From the NCBI GenBank assembly GCA_013139625.1, contig WTAK01000464.1:1-18879 (forward strand): a DNA stretch of 18,879 nt, written 5' to 3'. The position numbers and the translations under genes were made by a program. Positions 15,044 to 18,879 of this stretch are shown here, one piece after another (position 1 is the stretch's first letter; the number at the start of each line of letters is the position of its first letter). Below the pieces are notes generated by a model that saw nothing but the letters and a program-made list of their open reading frames with translations, searched no databases and was not told where the DNA came from. The DNA comes from Candidatus Delongbacteria bacterium. GTDB taxonomy: Bacteria > UBA4055.

Positions 15044-15988
15044 GTGAAAAGAATAATAATGTTGATACTAATCGTTGGATTAACAATGTTTTTATATCCA
15101 ACACCGGCAGATCCGAGTAATAATAATGAAGTGAAGAAATCGGGAAAAGGTCATTACGATAAATCTGATGACATATACATAGGTAAAGAAAGTGATGCTC
15201 CTAAAGATACGACACTGTATAAATCAGAATCTGATGCAGCTGTAGCTCAAAAGTACAAAAAGAAAAGAAAACCAAACGAAAAGATCTATTATGGTAAGGA
15301 TAATAAGAAAATGGTTTTGATACCGGCTCAGAGTTTTGAAATGGGTAGTGATGAAGGTTCCAGTATCGAAAAACCTGCTCACAAAGCTAAAGTTAGAGCT
15401 TTTTATATGGATGCGACCGAAGTGACTAATATTCAATTCAAAAGATTTTTGAAAGATTCTGGCTATAAACCAAAAGGAAGTTTGGAGCATTTGAGAGATA
15501 AGAGATTTAATCAGGATGCTCAGCCGATCGTGGATGTGAGTTATTATGATGCTGTTGCCTATGCTAAATGGGCAAAAAAGAGGCTCCCAACAGAAAGAGA
15601 ATGGGAGTGTGCTGCCAGAGATGGAAATGGGTCGAAATACCCTGTAGGTGAAACGATATCTACCAGTAAAGCTCGATATGGTATGCGAATAAATACAGGA
15701 AGCACCACTAAGACAGGAAGTTATAGACCTAATAAATATGGAATATTTGATCTAGCAGGAAATGCAGCTGAATGGGTATCAGGAGTGCTATCGGCTTATC
15801 CTGGAAATAAAGGATTAATAGGATATGGAAAAAATAGGATAAGCAGAGGTGGATGTTGGTCTTCTAAAGAAAAAGAGATGACAGTGTATAGTAGAAAATC
15901 ATTAAATATTTCAAATTCTACAGGTAGTATTGGGTTTAGATGTGCTATTGATCATGATTTGGTTATGAGAAGAGCGAATAAAAAATAG
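15044..15988 (+). CDS. Secreted SUMF1/FGE-like domain protein
   Basis: The 314-residue exported protein starts at GTG, supported by a strong AGGAGAGG (15031-15038) and by the signal peptide that follows (MKRIIMLILIVGLTMFLYPTPA). Residues 25-85 are a charged, Lys-rich linker. Residues 88-302 are a formylglycine-generating-enzyme-like fold: 'MVLIPAQSFEMGSDEG', 'AFYMDATEVTNIQFKRFL', 'RLPTEREWECAARDG', 'YGIFDLAGNAAEWVSG', 'SRGGCWSS' and 'IGFRCA'. The closely spaced C-terminal cysteine pair of true sulfatase-activating enzymes is absent, so it is probably one of the many SUMF1-fold proteins with other roles, such as envelope or cell-surface functions. It is the last gene of the plus-strand run and is followed by a terminator. 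Confidence 0.88.
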   Translation: MKRIIMLILIVGLTMFLYPTPADPSNNNEVKKSGKGHYDKSDDIYIGKESDAPKDTTLYKSESDAAVAQKYKKKRKPNEKIYYGKDNKKMVLIPAQSFEMGSDEGSSIEKPAHKAKVRAFYMDATEVTNIQFKRFLKDSGYKPKGSLEHLRDKRFNQDAQPIVDVSYYDAVAYAKWAKKRLPTEREWECAARDGNGSKYPVGETISTSKARYGMRINTGSTTKTGSYRPNKYGIFDLAGNAAEWVSGVLSAYPGNKGLIGYGKNRISRGGCWSSKEKEMTVYSRKSLNISNSTGSIGFRCAIDHDLVMRRANKK

Positions 15989-15990
15989 AT

Positions 15991-16014
15991 GTAGGGGCGT
16001 ATCGACATACGCCC
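15991..16014 (+). repeat. REP-like palindrome with GTAG head
   Basis: GTAG (15991-15994) is followed by an 8-bp perfect hairpin GGGCGTAT / ATACGCCC (15995-16014, loop CGAC). It sits 2 bases after the SUMF1-gene stop codon and shares the lead-in GATGTAGGGG with the next palindrome at 16037. Confidence 0.68.
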
Positions 16015-16036
16015 TAAAATAGATTTAAATAACGAT

Positions 16037-16068
16037 GTAGGGGACGATTTCTTTTCGTCCCCTTTTTT
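16037..16068 (+). terminator. Rho-independent terminator built from a GTAG REP-like palindrome
   Basis: The stem GGGGACGA / TCGTCCCC (16040-16062, loop of 7) is followed immediately by six T's (16063-16068), which would end transcription of the plus-strand operon. The foot of the stem carries GTAG (16037-16040) and the same GATGTAGGGG lead-in as the palindrome at 15991, so the terminator looks derived from the repeat family. Confidence 0.85.
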
Positions 16069-16076
16069 ATAAAACG

Positions 16077-16104
16077 AAAAAAGGCTCGTAGTTACACGAG
16101 CCTT
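16077..16104 (-). terminator. Rho-independent terminator for dnaK
   Basis: The hairpin GGCTCGT / ACGAGCC (16083-16102, loop AGTTAC; extendable by A-T pairs to 16081-16104) is followed on the minus strand by six T's (16082 down to 16077). On the plus strand it is followed by a weaker T-rich stretch, so it may also work as a backup in the other direction. Confidence 0.82.
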
Positions 16105-16130
16105 CTTTCTGGGAGGAGATTTTTTTTGAG

Positions 16131-16151
16131 ACCCTGAAATAAATTCAGGGT
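16131..16151. repeat. Palindrome ACCCTGAA / TTCAGGGT behind dnaK
   Basis: An 8-bp perfect inverted repeat with a 5-base loop lies 9 bases after the dnaK stop codon, flanked by GAG and GAC. It has no T tract on its minus-strand exit side, so it is not itself a dnaK terminator. It resembles short dispersed palindromes common in bacterial intergenic DNA and would form a hairpin in the dnaK 3' untranslated region. Confidence 0.55.
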
Positions 16152-16160
16152 GACATTATT

Positions 16161-18120
<1,960 letters not shown>

Positions 18121-18154
18121 TCATTTATTATTTCGTATCTACGACCTATTACAA

Positions 18155-18170
18155 TACAAATAGCGTGCCA
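18155..18170 (-). promoter_or_regulatory. Sigma-54-like promoter candidate upstream of dnaK
   Basis: On the minus strand TGGCACG-CTAT-TTGTA (18170 down to 18155) follows the -24/-12 consensus TGGCACG-N4-TTGCA with the exact spacing and one mismatch, GT for GC at -12. Transcription would begin near 18145, about 45 bases before the ATG. No CIRCE/HrcA repeat is visible in the gap. A sigma-70 alternative (TTGTAA, 17 bases, ATAATA) also exists downstream. Confidence 0.35.
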
Positions 18171-18304
18171 AAATACTAAAAACCTTAAATCAGCTACGAA
18201 ATTACAACTGCTCATATTGAGATGGGCATAAGAAACAAGGCTTGTGTCAGGATATTGTCAGGTTTTAGAGAATTATATTAAAATTGCAAAATGAAGGTTA
18301 TATG

Positions 18305-18334
18305 CTTAAATTTGGTTGAACAAACAAATTTAAG
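18305..18334 (+). promoter_or_regulatory. Perfect 10-bp inverted repeat before lgt
   Basis: CTTAAATTTG (18305-18314) and CAAATTTAAG (18325-18334) are exact reverse complements with a 10-base loop. The right arm ends 11 bases before the lgt ATG and touches the weak ribosome-binding region (AAGTGGAAA). It could be a protein-binding operator or an mRNA hairpin that limits access to the start. Confidence 0.5.
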
Positions 18335-18345
18335 TGGAAAAACAC

Positions 18346-18879
18346 ATGGAAAGTCTTCAGTCATGGTGGCAAACATTACCGTATTATATTGATCCTACAA
18401 TTTTCTCATTGGGAAGTTTTCAGCTGAAATATTACGGACTTATGTATATTTTTGCATTTTCTACTGTGTATATAATTGCGAGAAACAGGGTCAAAAGAGA
18501 GAAATTCGAATATACGAATGATCTGATAGAAAATTATTTCTTTACAATCATTATATTCGTTCTCATCGGAGGAAGATTAGGATATGTTCTTTTTTATAAT
18601 CTTAACTATTTTATTTATAATCCGTTAGAGATAATACTCCCTTTCAAATTTGCCGGTGGTTTTAAATTTACCGGTATTGCCGGAATGTCTTATCACGGAG
18701 CAACAATAAGTGCATTTTTAGGTACATATTTATTTTGTAGAAAGAATAAATTAAATTTCTTTAAATTTTCAGATTTTATAATTCCTGCAGTTCCTCTTGG
18801 ATACACGTTTGGCCGGTTAGGTAATTTTATAAACGGTGAATTATACGGAAGAGTTACGGAAAGTTCGTGGGGTATGTAT
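18346..18879 (+). CDS. lgt: Prolipoprotein diacylglyceryl transferase, N-terminal part (3' end outside window)
   Basis: Lgt moves a diacylglyceryl group from phosphatidylglycerol to the lipobox cysteine of prolipoproteins in the inner membrane. From the ATG at 18346 the frame stays open for 178 codons to the window edge. Seen are an N-terminal 'YYIDPTIFSLGSFQLKYYGLMY' typical of the family, 'GGRLGYVLFYN' (75-85), 'GMSYHGA' (113-119, with the conserved His117) and the signature 'GRLGNFINGELYGRVT' (156-171). Several membrane helices are evident. It is divergent from dnaK, with 246 bases between the two start codons. Confidence 0.95.
   Translation, partial: MESLQSWWQTLPYYIDPTIFSLGSFQLKYYGLMYIFAFSTVYIIARNRVKREKFEYTNDLIENYFFTIIIFVLIGGRLGYVLFYNLNYFIYNPLEIILPFKFAGGFKFTGIAGMSYHGATISAFLGTYLFCRKNKLNFFKFSDFIIPAVPLGYTFGRLGNFINGELYGRVTESSWGMY

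Noticed and set aside
13436..16151. CRISPR array from the recurring palindromes
   Set aside because: The repeats are few, differ in sequence, are not evenly spaced and have no spacers between them.

Overview
The window is AT-rich bacterial chromosome with dense, mostly housekeeping gene content and a small accessory insert. No rRNA or tRNA gene was seen. The mix fits an uncultured member of the FCB-type phyla (for example Cloacimonadota, Delongbacteria or Fibrobacterota relatives): a GyrA with the 'IKAPDFP' signature, a CHASE2-type class III cyclase, a SUMF1-domain secreted protein and a reduced mannose-family PTS. This placement is an inference from gene style and is not firm.

Left part (1-7237). 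A partial dihydrolipoamide dehydrogenase gene runs in from the left and collides tail-to-tail, with overlapping stop codons, with a long minus-strand cluster. Read in its own direction that cluster is gyrA, a lysine/alanine-rich membrane protein, PTS EIIC-like, PTS EIID, then ptsH (HPr) and ptsI (Enzyme I). The two general PTS phosphocarriers are intact with their active-site histidines (HPr also has regulatory Ser46), but no EIIA or EIIB gene is present.

Middle (7238-16068). Divergent from gyrA is a membrane CHASE2-adenylate/guanylate cyclase. Forty-three bases after it begins a tight plus-strand run: an AbiEi-like antitoxin, an AbiEii-like nucleotidyltransferase toxin, mnmG, rsmG, a small NusG-domain-II protein, a Gx-transporter-like membrane protein and a secreted SUMF1-domain protein. 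The run ends at a strong terminator at 16040-16068. The toxin stop codon directly abuts the mnmG start codon, so an abortive-infection-type module sits in the leader position of a tRNA/rRNA-modification operon.

Right part (16069-18879). dnaK lies on the minus strand and is complete at both ends, but it is interrupted by one extra base in a run of eight A's (17552-17559). Behind it, on the plus strand, is the start of lgt (prolipoprotein diacylglyceryl transferase), cut by the window edge. The dnaK-lgt divergent region holds a sigma-54-like promoter candidate and a perfect 10-bp inverted repeat.

Scattered through intergenic gaps are short GC-rich palindromes that begin with GTAG, like REP elements mobilised by RAYT transposases: an inverted pair between mnmG and rsmG, and two more behind the SUMF1 gene, one of which also forms the operon terminator. 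No gene-free stretch exceeds 300 bases.
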